Assembly: GCA_030762175.1 (NCBI GenBank)
Contig: CM060841.1
Span: 9,724,001 to 9,788,000, forward strand
DNA length: 64,000 bases
DNA from: Metallyticus violacea
Taxonomy: Eukaryota > Arthropoda > Insecta > Mantodea > Metallyticidae
Direction of reading: 5' to 3'
Part shown: piece by piece, positions 1 through 11,157 of the stretch
Numbering within the stretch: position 1 is the stretch's first letter
How the letters are laid out: each line of letters opens with the position of its first letter
Notes under the pieces: generated by a model
Told to the model about the DNA's origin: nothing
Databases searched by the model: none
Seen by the model: the letters and a program-made list of their open reading frames with translations, nothing else
Translations under genes and position numbers: made by a program

Positions 1-1169
1 CAATCGAAGCAACATACCACGACGAGAATCTACGCTGTGAGGCCACCTACTGCTGGCCCAACTGACGTCGGTCCCTCTCATAACTCATCACCAGTTTGGG
101 AAATTATCAAAACCAACACATTCATCCTATTAAAACCGCCCCATATTTGACTCATCAACGTGGGGGCAACTTCGCCCCTACACCCTGTGATGGTATTAAC
201 TACGACGTGTGTAGGTAGGTGGCGTCGACATTCACTACTGCCAACACGTTGGGCGTGTATAACTGACCTCGCTGTGGACATTTGTTGCCGTAGACGTGAC
301 TAACACCACTTAAGCTCGACTAGTTCAGGGTTTGTTAATGTACCTGCATTTTTCAGATTGTTGCTTTTGGGGTGAAAGGATTGTGACCATAACAAAACAA
401 AACACATGAATAGAACAAAATTATATGGATAGAAATCTACGGCATTTATTAATGTTTTGTTATCCACACAACAATACACTTTTCTGATTACGATATGTTC
501 TGAGAATATTATTAGATACAGACTGAATACCAGACAGACGTGTTATAATTTATATTTCTCTCCCGGAAACTGTGCTTTTTTGTCCTATTGTAACTAGTAT
601 GCTATTTTCCTATATGGATATTAATTCAAACTCGTAACTCCTACCATTCACCACAAATAATAATTTTGTAATTTATTCCAAGAAATATTAATCGCCACTA
701 ACCTTTACGTAATGTTACAACACTGCTTCTTTATGCGGAGTAAAAATCACAATTTCTGCTAATGGAATTTAAAACACGACTTCTCTCGATGGAATCCAAC
801 GAGTAACTAGCTTTCTCAGATATAAACTTATTACAATAAGATTGTAATAATACTTTACATTACAATGCATTATATTTTAAAATTTACGTATACTAAGCGA
901 ATGAAATTCGTTAATTTCTATTCAGTCACGATAAAGATGTCGTCTCGTGTTTCATTCTTGCTTGGTACACATTATTGATGTTGTTACGCTTGCCATTGGT
1001 TGATTCACTTAGTATTACACTTTTCTTATTTGTAATTTTAAGCTTTTCATATTCTTGACTATATATGTGTTCCTTTGAATCGTACATTATAAATATTGTC
1101 ATAAAGGCAAACAAACAAACATTGAGACATATATTGCAATAACCCTTATCTGAAACATGAAATCTATAT
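1..1169. other. Unassigned DNA
   Basis: No gene or repeat recognised. The first ~330 bases are visibly richer in G and C than the AT-rich DNA that follows, and hold a 67-codon open frame on the minus strand (78-281) that resembles nothing I know. It could be the edge of an old repeat or of an exon outside the window. Confidence 0.4.
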
Positions 1170-1560
1170 AAATGAGCTTACTAGGTTTATACGATTTAAA
1201 ACATATTGCCAACGAATATTTGTTATTTGAATTGAAAATTAAAGCCATCACCAAACATTAAAACACGTGCAAATGAACTTATAAAATTTATGTGATTAAA
1301 AACATATTATCAATGAATGTTTGGAGCTTTAAATCGAATATTATAGCCTTTACATTACGAAATAACATACATAAATGAACTTCTTAAATTAACATAACTA
1401 AATAGCTATTACCATTAAATGTTTTTCACTTTATATTGAGCATTATAGACTTTACTTTACAAGTGAAAATGAACTTATTAAAATAACATTGTTAAGCAAC
1501 TGCTACTAAAGAGTGTTTAGGGCCTTAAATTGGATATTTTCCTTTTCAACCACTTACCAG
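1170..1560. repeat. Decayed tandem repeat, four units of ~95-102 bp
   Basis: The phrase aaatgaactt, or a one-base variant, recurs at 1170, 1271, 1373 and 1467, a spacing of 101, 102 and 94 bases. Each occurrence is followed by a similar order of words: an AT-rich block with a version of acatattatcaatgaatgtt, then a version of taaattggatattatag. The units are diverged but co-linear, as in an old minisatellite or satellite fragment. No coding potential is seen. Confidence 0.65.
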
Positions 1561-2283
1561 TTCAGTATCTTTGATGAAAATTAACTGCATGTTTCATTGA
1601 GATTAGATGAAACCTTTTGTTTGAATAAGAAAAAAACAGAACACAACCAAACAGCAATCTCTTGATCATATAAGCGCCACTTCATTGTGTTATGATTTCT
1701 TAAAGAAATAAATAAAGATAAATAACGTTGTTTCAATCCTATTTCACCATCAAAAGTAAGAAACACGTGGAGAAAGTGAAGCTATTAGAATATATAATAC
1801 ATGGGAATTAAAACACTCTATCCACGTCAATGTTAAATTCGCAAATTCTTACCCCTTATCTCAGAGATTATTAAAAAGAGTCAGGAATTTGGATGATATA
1901 TTTATAAACACTTTTTCATGTGATTGATGAAAACAGAAGTTAAATAGAACAGTAATAAAGTTACAAAAATTTAAATATGATGCACGTTTTACTTAAAAAA
2001 TTAACATTTTTATTTTCAATTTTTTTCATCAAATTAGTTAAAAATGGTTGATAAAATTTCAATATTTTATACTTATGAAATCTAAAACATGGAGGATCAG
2101 GGTTACATTCCAAGTAGATGAATATTTCTACATATCTTCCTCTTGATTTTGAAGTCTTCTTCCTTTTGTTTGTTTATTTATCGAACAATAACAGAAGATG
2201 TATTTAGAGCAAATATTAAAGAAATTATTCATTTTAATTCAGTGAATGATCCAATACGTCGTAAAAACCACCGTGAGAAATTG
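1561..2283. other. Unassigned AT-rich DNA
   Basis: Nothing recognisable on either strand; only short chance frames and A/T runs. Confidence 0.5.
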
Positions 2284-2490
2284 GATAGCCTAAAGACGGA
2301 TTCGTGGGAGGGCGGTCTTGGGTTCGATTCCTGCCAGGACCTTCCTCCCTTACTGATTGTTCTTTTTTTTCAGGTTTTCCTCAGTGATAAATGACAAATG
2401 CTTACTTATTTCCCAATATATCATTTCACTTCATGTATCATCAGTGTACATATCCTGTGATACCTCAGTAGTAAGTGTTAAACACTGTTA
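2284..2490 (+). repeat. tRNA-derived SINE family B, copy 1 (diverged)
   Basis: This copy shares with the copies at 30397, 46389, 56911 and 59147 a B-box-like GGTTCGATTCC, then gccaggacc, a ttttcctcag block, a catgtatcatcagtgt block and a 3' cctcagtagtaa followed by gttaaacac. The 5' tRNA-like part is strongly diverged and the A box is not convincing. It is non-autonomous and transcription is not expected. Confidence 0.65.
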
Positions 2491-3178
2491 AAATAATAAG
2501 ATGGAATATCAATATATTGAAATGATATTGAAAAGTTTCCTAAGCCAGCTGCATACAAATATCATAAATTAATTTTACATGACCATAAATCTGCCTTTAC
2601 AGTCACAGCATGAAACGAAATTCCCAAATATTCTGAGATATACTCGTACGAATTAATTTTATTATCTCGTCTCCCCAACCAAAATTTCAGCTTTAGCAAA
2701 ATAGCAAAATTATTTTTAGAAAAGTTATATTGGTGTTAAGCAGTTTTCAGTTGTTTTCTCTGGTGCTGCGACTTATGTATCGAATGGTCTAAATCGGTGA
2801 CTTCAGTGGCTAAAAGAAATAGATGAGGAAGAAGAAAACGGAGTAGCGAGAGTGAAGAAGAAAAAATTGTCCTGAATGTGTTCCTAGAGTGCCTGTGTAA
2901 GTCATTTTTCTACAAGTAAAGCATTTATTGTTGTTCATTGCTTTTGTTAAATAATACAAGAGTATTCTCATTGCAACACATTACACATAATTTTTTTTTT
3001 AATTGTCCATCTCAACATAGCAGCGGTTTAGTTGATTTTAATATTTACATTTTAACGTGAGCTCTTAATGATTTAAGTGATTTGTTGTAATTTAAAATTA
3101 TAACCAAATAAGGTATTCTTCTAACCAGTCAGAGTGTATACATTCCCATATTAAGAATGGGTTCCCTTTTAATTGTAA
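2491..3178. other. Unassigned DNA
   Basis: A purine-rich GA stretch (about 2810-2870) is the only notable feature. No gene or known repeat is seen. Confidence 0.45.
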
Positions 3179-3462
3179 GTCGGTCCTGGTGGTGTAGTGG
3201 TTACCATACTTGTCTTCTAAACCCAAGATCGCGGGTTCGAACCGGGCCAGGATCGACGGATTTTTCGGGCGTAAAAGTCCTTGCTTCGGAAGGGAAGTAA
3301 AGCCGTGGGTCCCGTGTCGTACATTTACAGCACGAAAAAGAACCTCAAGCCTGAAAGAAGAGGCCTCTGAGCAAAATTTGCCGGCCGTTTCACGCCCTGA
3401 ATTGAATGGGACGCTGATGACCTGAGATATTAAAGAGTCCATAAATAAACCAAAACAACAAC
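3179..3462 (+). repeat. tRNA-derived SINE family A, copy 1 (full length)
   Basis: The head keeps a tRNA-like shape. TGGTGTAGTGG matches the pol III A box, GGTTCGAACC the B box, and TCCTGG near the start can pair with CCAGGA after the B box as an acceptor-like stem. The body (gtaaagccgtgggtcccgtg, aagaggcctctgagcaaaat, cacgccctgaattgaatggg) recurs in the other family A copies. The 3' end is an A/C-rich ataaaccaaaacaacaa tail. Mobilisation would need a LINE partner. The short frames on both strands here are by-products of the repeat. Confidence 0.85.
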
Positions 3463-4452
3463 ATTTTTATTTCTAATATTGCGTTTTCTGTTATTAATGT
3501 ACATGAATTATATAATTCGCTTATTAAATAATCATTGTTGTTGACGAAATAGCTGACATTGCCAAGTATTTAACAAAACAATAATACTTAATCACGATGG
3601 CTGCCACTATGTGTGCGACAACTGCAGGTTAAATAACAAATGTAGTGGGAAGACACAATTACAGCCAGTGCTAGAAGAACAGAAAAAGAACATATATTAC
3701 AACATTTCAATGGAATAAAGAATGTACGTTGTAAATAAATCGATCTTTAAATGTAATTGTAAAATTGCAGTCATATTTTGTTAAGCCCACCTACATGTGT
3801 TTTATATTTTTTGCCGCCATGACCATCAATTTCTCCCTAGTTCTACCTCTATGCTTTATCCTCATGTCTTTTCGTGCTCCTCCTTTTCTTCAAGAAAAAT
3901 TTTCATCCTCCGTTATCTTCAAGAACATCCTTCCCTGGCTTTACCAAGTTTCCTCATTCCAATGTCGAATTCCTCCTCGGTTCTTAACTTTAGTGATATT
4001 TATGGGCATACTACAGTGTTTTATTATTGCTTTGGATGCCCTGGTTAGGTGCCAGAAACGGAAGGCGTACCGGGGGAGGAGAAGGAAGGAAGGAATTCCA
4101 CAAGATTAAACTAAAGACACAGCATCAGAAGAGAACAAGGAAAACGATACGTTGCTTAGGGTGTCTCTTTTTCCCAGTCTCAGTAGAAACTGTAACTCTA
4201 TTGGGAGGGAAAGAACATGTTACATCAACTCAGTAACACACTTTTTTGGTTTAAGTAACACATATTGCTTACGTCAATTTGCCTTTAATAGCTCCTCCGA
4301 GCCTTCCATTTTGGCCACATGCTTTAAAAATAATATTAGGAGTATTCTGGAAGTTTTGCAGTAAAAAATAAGCTTGTACTGCCTACTGTCTCCAGAAAAA
4401 TGTAATATTTACACAGCTTTAGCTATTGCTGAATGAAAAAAGTTTAAAATAA

Positions 4453-4495
<43 letters not shown>

Positions 4496-4727
4496 TGTTT
4501 ATGAAAAAAGTGTGTTGTATCAAGGCTATAATAATGCGTAAATAAACCAAAATGAAAACAAACGATAGTAAACCAGATGAAAATTATGTTAACAAAACCA
4601 CAAAATGATACTAAAAAAATTAAATAATTTTAATTTCTTTAGTTTACGTTTTTTTCTCCTGAACAGTCATACACTCAAGATCACATTTTATGAATAGTCA
4701 ATTACCTAAATATTCAAATTATAAATA
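3463..4727. other. Unassigned DNA with a (TA)n tract
   Basis: It contains a 114-codon frame at 3765-4109 in pyrimidine-rich DNA that I judge spurious, and a pure (AT)n run at about 4455-4492. Nothing else is recognised. Confidence 0.45.
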
Positions 4728-5417
4728 CAGAGGGTGCCAAAAAATGTATACACACTTCAAGCAAAGAAAAAACTGTGTTAACATAACAAAACTGAATTCA
4801 CACAAACAGAAAATGATGAACACTAATCATCTTAGACTTTTGCAGTTACAACAGTTGCTCAAAATGCCCACCATCGGCGTCGATACACTTCTGAGTACGT
4901 TGAACTACTGATTGAGCAACGTTTGCGAAAGTGTCCTCAGAGATTGCAGCACATGCCGTTTCAATTTCTTCCCGAAGTGCTGCCAGTGTACCTGGTTTCC
5001 TATACAACATCCTTAAGAGTTCCCCATAAGTAGAAGTCCAACGGGGTTAGGTCCGGATATCGCAGTGGAAACTTCTTCATCCTATTGCCTTTGAACTTCA
5101 ACAACATTCTCGTTTTTATACTACTTCAAATTTGCTTTCCGCTGTTCAAACGATAATCTTGACTCCATTGTGTTGTAGCAAGGCTATCATAATGTATGTG
5201 AATCACATCTGTTTACAGAACGTCATACGATAATCTTGGCTTCATTTGTTTATTGTTGATTTACCTGTCACGTAGCAACGCTGTCATAATGTATGCGAGT
5301 CACATCTGTTTACAGAACATCATACTACACATTACTGTTGTTTTTCGGCTCAACTTTGAAATTTATTAAATAGATATCTACTGTGAAAGTGTGTATACAT
5401 GTTTTGGCACCTCGGCA
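4728..5417 (-). mobile_element. Tc1/mariner-type element, internally deleted, copy 1 (690 bp)
   Basis: The ends are inverted repeats: agggtgccaaaaaatgtata on the left and a matching reverse-complement gtatacatgttttggcacct on the right. TA lies on both sides (4726-4727 and 5418-5419). The minus strand keeps both ends of a transposase gene. An N-terminal piece reading like MESRLSFEQRK starts near 5168, and a C-terminal piece with PDLTPLDFYLWG and a cysteine-containing D-A/V-D-G-G-type end lies near the left side. The catalytic middle is missing and the two pieces are fused at about 5085. Stops and frameshifts are present. It is non-autonomous and related to the copies at 32077 and 44511. Confidence 0.8.
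5151..5325 (-). repeat. Subterminal direct repeat within the element
   Basis: A unit starting cgataatctt and ending cacatctgtttacagaac occurs at 5151-5227 and again at 5228-5325. The second unit has an extra ~20-base insertion. The same duplication is visible in the related copies near 32.7 kb and 45.1 kb, so it predates their spread. Confidence 0.7.
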
Positions 5418-5840
5418 TATATAGAATATGAAACAAAATTTAAAAATAGAATGATGCATTTAATATTACTATCTATTAAAAATGGTCTCCTTGAAGTAGT
5501 ATTCAATCCTTGATTCTATTAATAATATAGTCCAATGGTTAGAATTATTAAAAAAGTATTCTCTCAGCTAAAGATTCCTACAGGAATCGTTCCTTAGGTT
5601 TCATCTAACTAGCTACAGAGCACATTCCCTAATATTTTGAAAATGTAAATGTTTCACATTAGATAATACATTTTGAAATATTTATTAGGCATTTTAGGCA
5701 ATGGGCCTACCACCTACACGTATGAGATCTGCAGGTGTTTAGCGTTAGGTCGAAAGGTTTATATGGTCCATTAAGATTCGGAACAGACCTTAGGCCTAAT
5801 CCTTGTGTGTTAATGATAATGGTATTGATAATAGTGATGA
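5418..5840. other. Unassigned AT-rich DNA
   Basis: Nothing recognisable was seen. Confidence 0.5.
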
Positions 5841-5963
5841 TCCGAAGGAAGCCATACTTAGGATTTTTATGCCCGAAGAAATCCATCATTCCTGGCCGAG
5901 ATCGAACCCTCGATCTTGGGTTTACGAGGCAAGTATGGTTACCACTGAACCACCAAGACCGAC
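5841..5963 (-). repeat. SINE family A, copy 2 (tRNA-like head only)
   Basis: The reverse complement keeps the family A head, with a GGTTCGATC-type B box, and stops about 120 bases in, shortly after the cttccttcgg block. The 3' half and tail are absent. Confidence 0.75.
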
Positions 5964-6029
5964 AGTCACAATTTCAAAAATGCATGTGTTAAATGGAGTG
6001 TTAAAATACAGAGAACTTCTTTTGGTATA

Positions 6030-6235
6030 TTAAAGAGGGAGGTAAATTATGTATGTTGATGAAAAATGCCTGTTGAGAACATATGGCATACAAGGGGGTT
6101 TTCTGCAGGGTTTCCCGGTGTTATTCGTATCTATTAATGATTTATCATATGTTATTAATAAAACTGTTATATACGATGGTGATGCAACATTTTATGTGAA
6201 AGTGATAATTTATACGTGTCTAATATCTTAGTGAA
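6030..6235 (+). pseudogene. Non-LTR reverse transcriptase fragment (fingers/palm, damaged)
   Basis: The + strand translation reads GIQGGFLQGFPVLF..INDLSYVIN..VIYDGDATFYV. Its order and spacing match the GVPQGS, LGP-LF, INDL and catalytic YADD blocks of non-LTR reverse transcriptases. The catalytic box reads YDGD, so one of its residues is changed. A frameshift lies just before 6049. No endonuclease or 3' end is visible nearby. It may belong to the same lineage as the C-terminal piece at 26219, but that is a guess. Confidence 0.55.
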
Positions 6236-6944
6236 TCTGTGCTATATCAGGATTCTAGTTTCTATTAAATGTTTGTCAGTTATAGGAATAAAGTGCAAAC
6301 ATACGGTAGAAAAACGAAAAAATTAATTATTTATTATACCGAATATTCAATTTGTAGTTTTTACACCGCATTTTCCGGTTATACCCAACTTGGCACAATG
6401 TGCATTGAAAGATTTTTTTTACAGCTGAATTATGAGAAAGAATGAAAGAAAGCTAAAAAAGTGACGAGTCTCGTTCTGAAATTCCCCATGAATCAGAGGA
6501 TTGTTTGGAAGAATTTTCTGGTAATGAAGAAATGATTCCAGAATCTAGTGATGAGAAATACATAATCCCAGATACTCACTTTCTCTAGATTAGCTGCGCA
6601 TCAGTGCCTGTGCGAATTAGTTGTTCTAATGTTTCTTTATTGATATCAAGTAGTTTAATTATTGGGATAGCTGTATTTGTTAAGATAAAAGTGTCAAATA
6701 AAGTGTTGGTTACTCTGTAGTAATATTCAAAGTAAAGTAAGATATATATATATTCAAAAATAAAAATTAATACAAATAAATAAATAAAAATAAAAGTATA
6801 CCAGAAGAATAATTTTTATAAAGCTTAAAATACACATAAAATATTTTAAAATTCCATTAGGGATGACACAAATGGGTTTAGTCAATTTGTTTACCCGGTT
6901 ACCAGCATTTTTTGGACCTGAGTTATCTCAATTTCATCATAAAT
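6236..6944. other. Unassigned DNA with a short acidic open frame
   Basis: A 43-codon frame at 6457-6588 (+) is rich in Glu, Ser and Asp and ends in a stop. It has no ATG-led context that I trust. The rest is AT-rich with no known repeat. Confidence 0.3.
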
Positions 6945-7550
6945 TTACCTAATCTTTCCTTTCCTTTCTTGCCTGCCAGCAACACCCAGCATTACCATCT
7001 CTCTGTTCTACCCTGTAAAGTGCGGTAGATGTTTTTCCTCCCATTCTTCCGTACCGTTATATTCAGCCATAATATGATTCATGATTTCCCTTCCTCACAA
7101 ATGGGACAAATTCTCCGCTCATATTAATCGGTGACCTTAATCATTCGCCATGCCCTAGTCTGAGTCAAGCAGGCCCCTATCTAGTCTCTATTTTGATGTA
7201 TTGCTTCATCTCCCATTCCGATTTTAGTCCCTATTGTACTTCTAGCAAACGCATCTCTCAGTATTGCGAAATCGTCTCCTGCCTATCCATTTTCCTCAAG
7301 TATTTCCTAACCACCCTCCATGCGCTCTTTCTATTCCTCTTACCCGCCATCCAAATGGAGCCCAACTCTATTGTTTCTAGTCTCTTCCTTAATTTAGATG
7401 CCCATGTCATGTTCTCTCCCATCCTCAGCTGTTCTTGAAAGCGCAATGCCCTAATTAAAGTTTGGTTTCCGGTATTCACTACTTTGATTTTACACTCAAT
7501 GGTCAAGCTGTAGCTAATTTCGCAGTTCATTGTGCCCCTCCCCAGTCACG
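6945..7550 (-). pseudogene. LINE 3' coding fragment, family L, copy 1
   Basis: On the minus strand, an open stretch (7258-7530) contains WASKLRKRLETIEL and a tryptophan/arginine-rich region. It is followed, after frame breaks, by RICPICEEG, a CxxC motif. This order (W-A-S-x-I/L-R-x-x-L, then a W-R/K-L-G block, then a CCHC-like knuckle) is typical of the region after the reverse transcriptase in several non-LTR elements. The same region occurs at 15880-16300 and 23086-23767, also on the minus strand. It is 5'-truncated and dead. The exact clade is not determined. Confidence 0.65.
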
Positions 7551-7614
7551 AAATTCCTTTCAGAAAACATGTTCTCACTGAATTTAGGTCCGCAGTTTGG
7601 GTTACTCTGTATGT

Positions 7615-7690
7615 ACACCGAACTGACTCAGGCGGTAGCTATTGGGATTCGCATTCGGGAGATCCAGGGTTCAAATCCCATGGAAACTGC
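7615..7690 (+). repeat. tRNA-like head of a third, unclassified SINE
   Basis: A ggcggtagctattgggat region followed ~35 bases later by a clear B-box-like GGTTCAAATCC gives the look of a tRNA-derived SINE head. No second copy of this head is seen in the window, so family membership is unproven. Confidence 0.4.
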
Positions 7691-9129
7691 AATTCTGATC
7701 TTGCTTCCCCCCTCTTGATTTCCCCTGGTCTGTTAGGAGAGTGGTGGGATGGATTTTATTTTCCAGGAATTTTCTGTTTTATTAATTTTATTTTGTTGGT
7801 TCTGTTATTGGACGAGGTTGGCTGACGCGGCGTGATGGTAGATTGCGCTTTGTAAACCTTTCTGCCTCGACGTCTGATATAGAAGAGGCCCATCTGTGGA
7901 GCTCGAACTCCTTGGGGGGGGGGGGCAAGATGCTGAACTAAAATACACACTTGAAACAGGACAGGAAATTGTCAGTGATAAGCTATATTTTAATTACATT
8001 TAACTTAATTTTTTCATTATACTTAACATATTGAATTAACTCGGGGTGTTCTATCTGGAATCACGTTAGGGATCTTTAAGTCAGCGCTGTTCCCGCCCTG
8101 ACAGTCGTAGGCACAAATGACCTGCCGTGAGCAAGGCTTAAGCACTGAAGTGGCGTCCTCTGCCACGGTCAATCCCACCCAGTCTAAAACTCTGTATGCA
8201 GCCTCCCTTTTTTTTTTTTTTTTTTTTACCGTTAGTAATCTTTAAGTGCATCAATTATTTTCTTCTTTACGTTTCCTATTATTGGAAATTCAATTACTAT
8301 AGGAAAAGAATATTGAACAGTATTTTTAATAAGGATGAATTTAAGAGTAATGGTAACGGTTTATTAAGTGCCACTGTTTCTGCTTATGATTAGAATTAGT
8401 CAATGCACTAAATTATAAAAGTTGGGAAACATTATTACATTAAATGTTACAATAATGCCGCTCTAATAATGCTCTTTGTTTCTGAAACCTGAGGTGTAAC
8501 TTTAACAAGATATGACAGCAGGTAACTAAAATCGACTGGAATGCTAGTCCCCATTTTCTGGGCAACTGTAAAAATGAAATAACCAATTCATAAATAATTA
8601 CACATATTTACACGTAATGCACTTGTATTTGAACTTAACTAACGGCAAGCTTCATTAATTAGCGATACTATGAGCTTAACAATTATTTACTATAAAAATT
8701 CCTAATGGTCCCATTTTGAATAATTAGCGTAAACTTTTAGGAACTCGTTTAATTTAGGGCAATTCATTATAAATGCTTGTTCAATCAACAGGGGATAGCA
8801 ACGGTTTTATAACATGGTTGACATTGACATGAGGTTGACAAGCTGTGATCGCTGAAGAATGTTAATGGGAATGCAACAGTGCCTGTCAGCGCTGTGACGA
8901 AGCTAGAGGGCTGATGTTGAGATAGTACTACAGTTCCTGAATCGATGCGCTGGTGAAATTGTGGACAAACCCTGAGAAAGTAACTAATTCACAGATCCGA
9001 CTATATTCAGTGTAAATTTAATTCGTATTAAAAGAGAAAATATCCATGAGGCATTACTTTCTGACTTTTCCTAATATAAAACTAAAGTAATAAATGATTA
9101 AAATATTGTGTTAGACTGTAGTGAAATAA
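7691..9129. other. Unassigned DNA; poly-G and poly-T tracts
   Basis: It contains a G run near 7913-7925, a GC-richer unassigned block at about 8041-8200, and a T run of ~18 at 8209-8227. The T run could be the A tail of a minus-strand retroposon lying to its right, but I could not identify one. Nothing else is recognised. Confidence 0.4.
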
Positions 9130-9440
9130 ATGCTGAGAGAGTTGGCTCAGGTGGTAAGATTTGGAAGGCCTCAAATTCAATTTTCTGCGGTCGACTCACC
9201 TGAATGAGATTTTCTTCTATCCATTTTCAGAAAGGGCAAACACAGGATAATATTTCTCTGCCTTCTATTTCATCATTAATCTTCATTTCATCTCTTCTGT
9301 GTTTATAATTCTTCGAGGCGACCCTGACAATGGACTGTCCACTAATTCAGGGAGTTCCTCAATGTTTATCTGTACCCTGTGTGTGTCCAGAGATAATTAG
9401 ATGCCCGACAGATGACTGAACTAGGCATTGATTTTAAGCC
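9130..9440 (+). repeat. Possible decayed SINE or retroposon
   Basis: gttggctcaggtggtaaga resembles a tRNA A box, and a cctcaaattcaa stretch 30 bases later could be a worn B box. A different sequence texture continues to about 9440. It is single copy in the window and weakly supported. Confidence 0.25.
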
Positions 9441-11157
9441 CTACTATCGAACGACGATAAGCAATTAAAGCAGAAAAGAATACATTGCTTTCGTAAATTT
9501 TATAATATCTGAAAGTCTTCTTAGTAATTATTAGTAGTCATTAGTAGTCATTATTTTTAGTTTCTGCTGTAGTTTGACTCCATTGTCACCTAATTTAAAA
9601 ATAAAATATTAAAGGATTAACAATTTTATCAGTATGAATGCACGGAAAACTAAAGTGGTACAGGCTACTAAAAACAGATGGAGCATTAGTTTCCATGACT
9701 CTTGCTGAGAGCTCAGAATAGATAAGATATTTTTAATTTCCAAGGACTTAGAGCTCCTTAGAAGTGCCCCTTTCAAAACAGATGCTGAAGAAGAAATCTT
9801 TTCGAAGCGCAAGCTACCATCACACCGCACCACACCCTTCGTATAGAAAATTTAACTATATAACTTTACCAATGGAAAATAATATGAAATGAGAGATTGG
9901 GAAATTCGTTGAATGTAAATATTCATCCCAGTATTCGCATAAGCGACTAGGTGAAACCATGAAAAAACCCAAGGTTGGTATAGACAGTCTCAAGGAATTT
10001 GATGCCAAAAGTAATTTCCTGGCGCTACTGCCTGAACCATTACTTAAAACTGTTTTTATAAATAGTCACCCCTTCTGCTATAATTCTGAGGTGATACAGC
10101 TTTTCCCGAAATATTATAATTTACATTTTTTCGAGTGGAAAAAACGCATATCTAAACCGATGAATACAGTAAGCGAAAGTAGCGCTAATGACAAACCGCA
10201 ACTGGTAATGTTGTAAACCATAACACCACACAGAAAAAGTTTTAATTGTTCTGTTTACGCCAAGGCAAAGCACTTTGTAAATTATTCTTGATTTTACTGA
10301 TCTGAATATATTTTACACCTTAACGATTCATTTCAATCCTTTTATTGAATTATAAATAAAAACAGAACTTCAGCGTTTTATAATTGTGCTTAATTTTATT
10401 ATTGGCACGTCGTTTGGTACATTGATTACATATTTCATAAATCCAACCAGCTCTAAAAGTCATGCCGAATACAAGTACCACTCTACAGGTAGCACTTGTT
10501 TGTGCTCCTTCCAAAAGCAAACGAAAATTTGAAAATGAAAAGTTGTTGAAATTAAATATCTCTAGCGTTCATTCTAATCAATGACCTTTACATTTCTGGT
10601 AACTAAATTTAGCGGACAGTGCGTAACTAAACCAATACCTAAATCATTCTGTCAAAAACTGTTTATTGCAAATGGTACGTCAGTTATTAGTGTAATTAAT
10701 GTTTTACATTTTAATAACGTCATGAATAAATGCAGGCTATTATTCTTTATAACTAAATATTCTGATAAATTAAACGTTATTTGAACAGGCAAAACAAAAG
10801 ATATAATGGAGTCAATAATTTCTGGTTCGTTAGCTCATGTCCCTGTGGAAGGTATTTATTAATTTTAAAAAATAAAATGAGATATGTTCAAACAACGCTA
10901 GCAATTAGCGACTATGCTCGTTTATCCATTAGAAGTAAATTGTGCATAGTACAAACGCAACGTGTTCGGTATCCACCTCCCATATTCGGATGAATTTGGA
11001 TGATTTCCTGAAATTCGAACTCGGTAACATCTCTTAATTATAGGAGCCGTACAATAGTTCATACTTCTGGTTACGATCTACAAAATATTTTTACATTTTC
11101 TATTCAACTGAAAATTCAATTTTGTTGCGGAAACCTAACTTGAAATATATTAAATTT
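9441..11157. other. Unassigned DNA
   Basis: Short frames (for example 9959-10216 and 10581-10784, +) have no recognisable domain. No repeat shared with the rest of the window was noticed. Confidence 0.45.

Noticed and set aside
2870..2905. Possible splice donor (gtgtaagtc) after a purine-rich stretch, as a host exon
   Set aside because: No open frame of useful length and no partner exon or acceptor could be supported.
3179..3462. Possible functional tRNA gene (good A and B boxes)
   Set aside because: The same head is fused to a shared ~200-base body and tail in several copies, so it is a SINE head.
3765..4109. 114-codon hydrophobic frame ending in a basic tail
   Set aside because: Pyrimidine-rich DNA, an overlapping alternative frame of similar quality, and no known domain.
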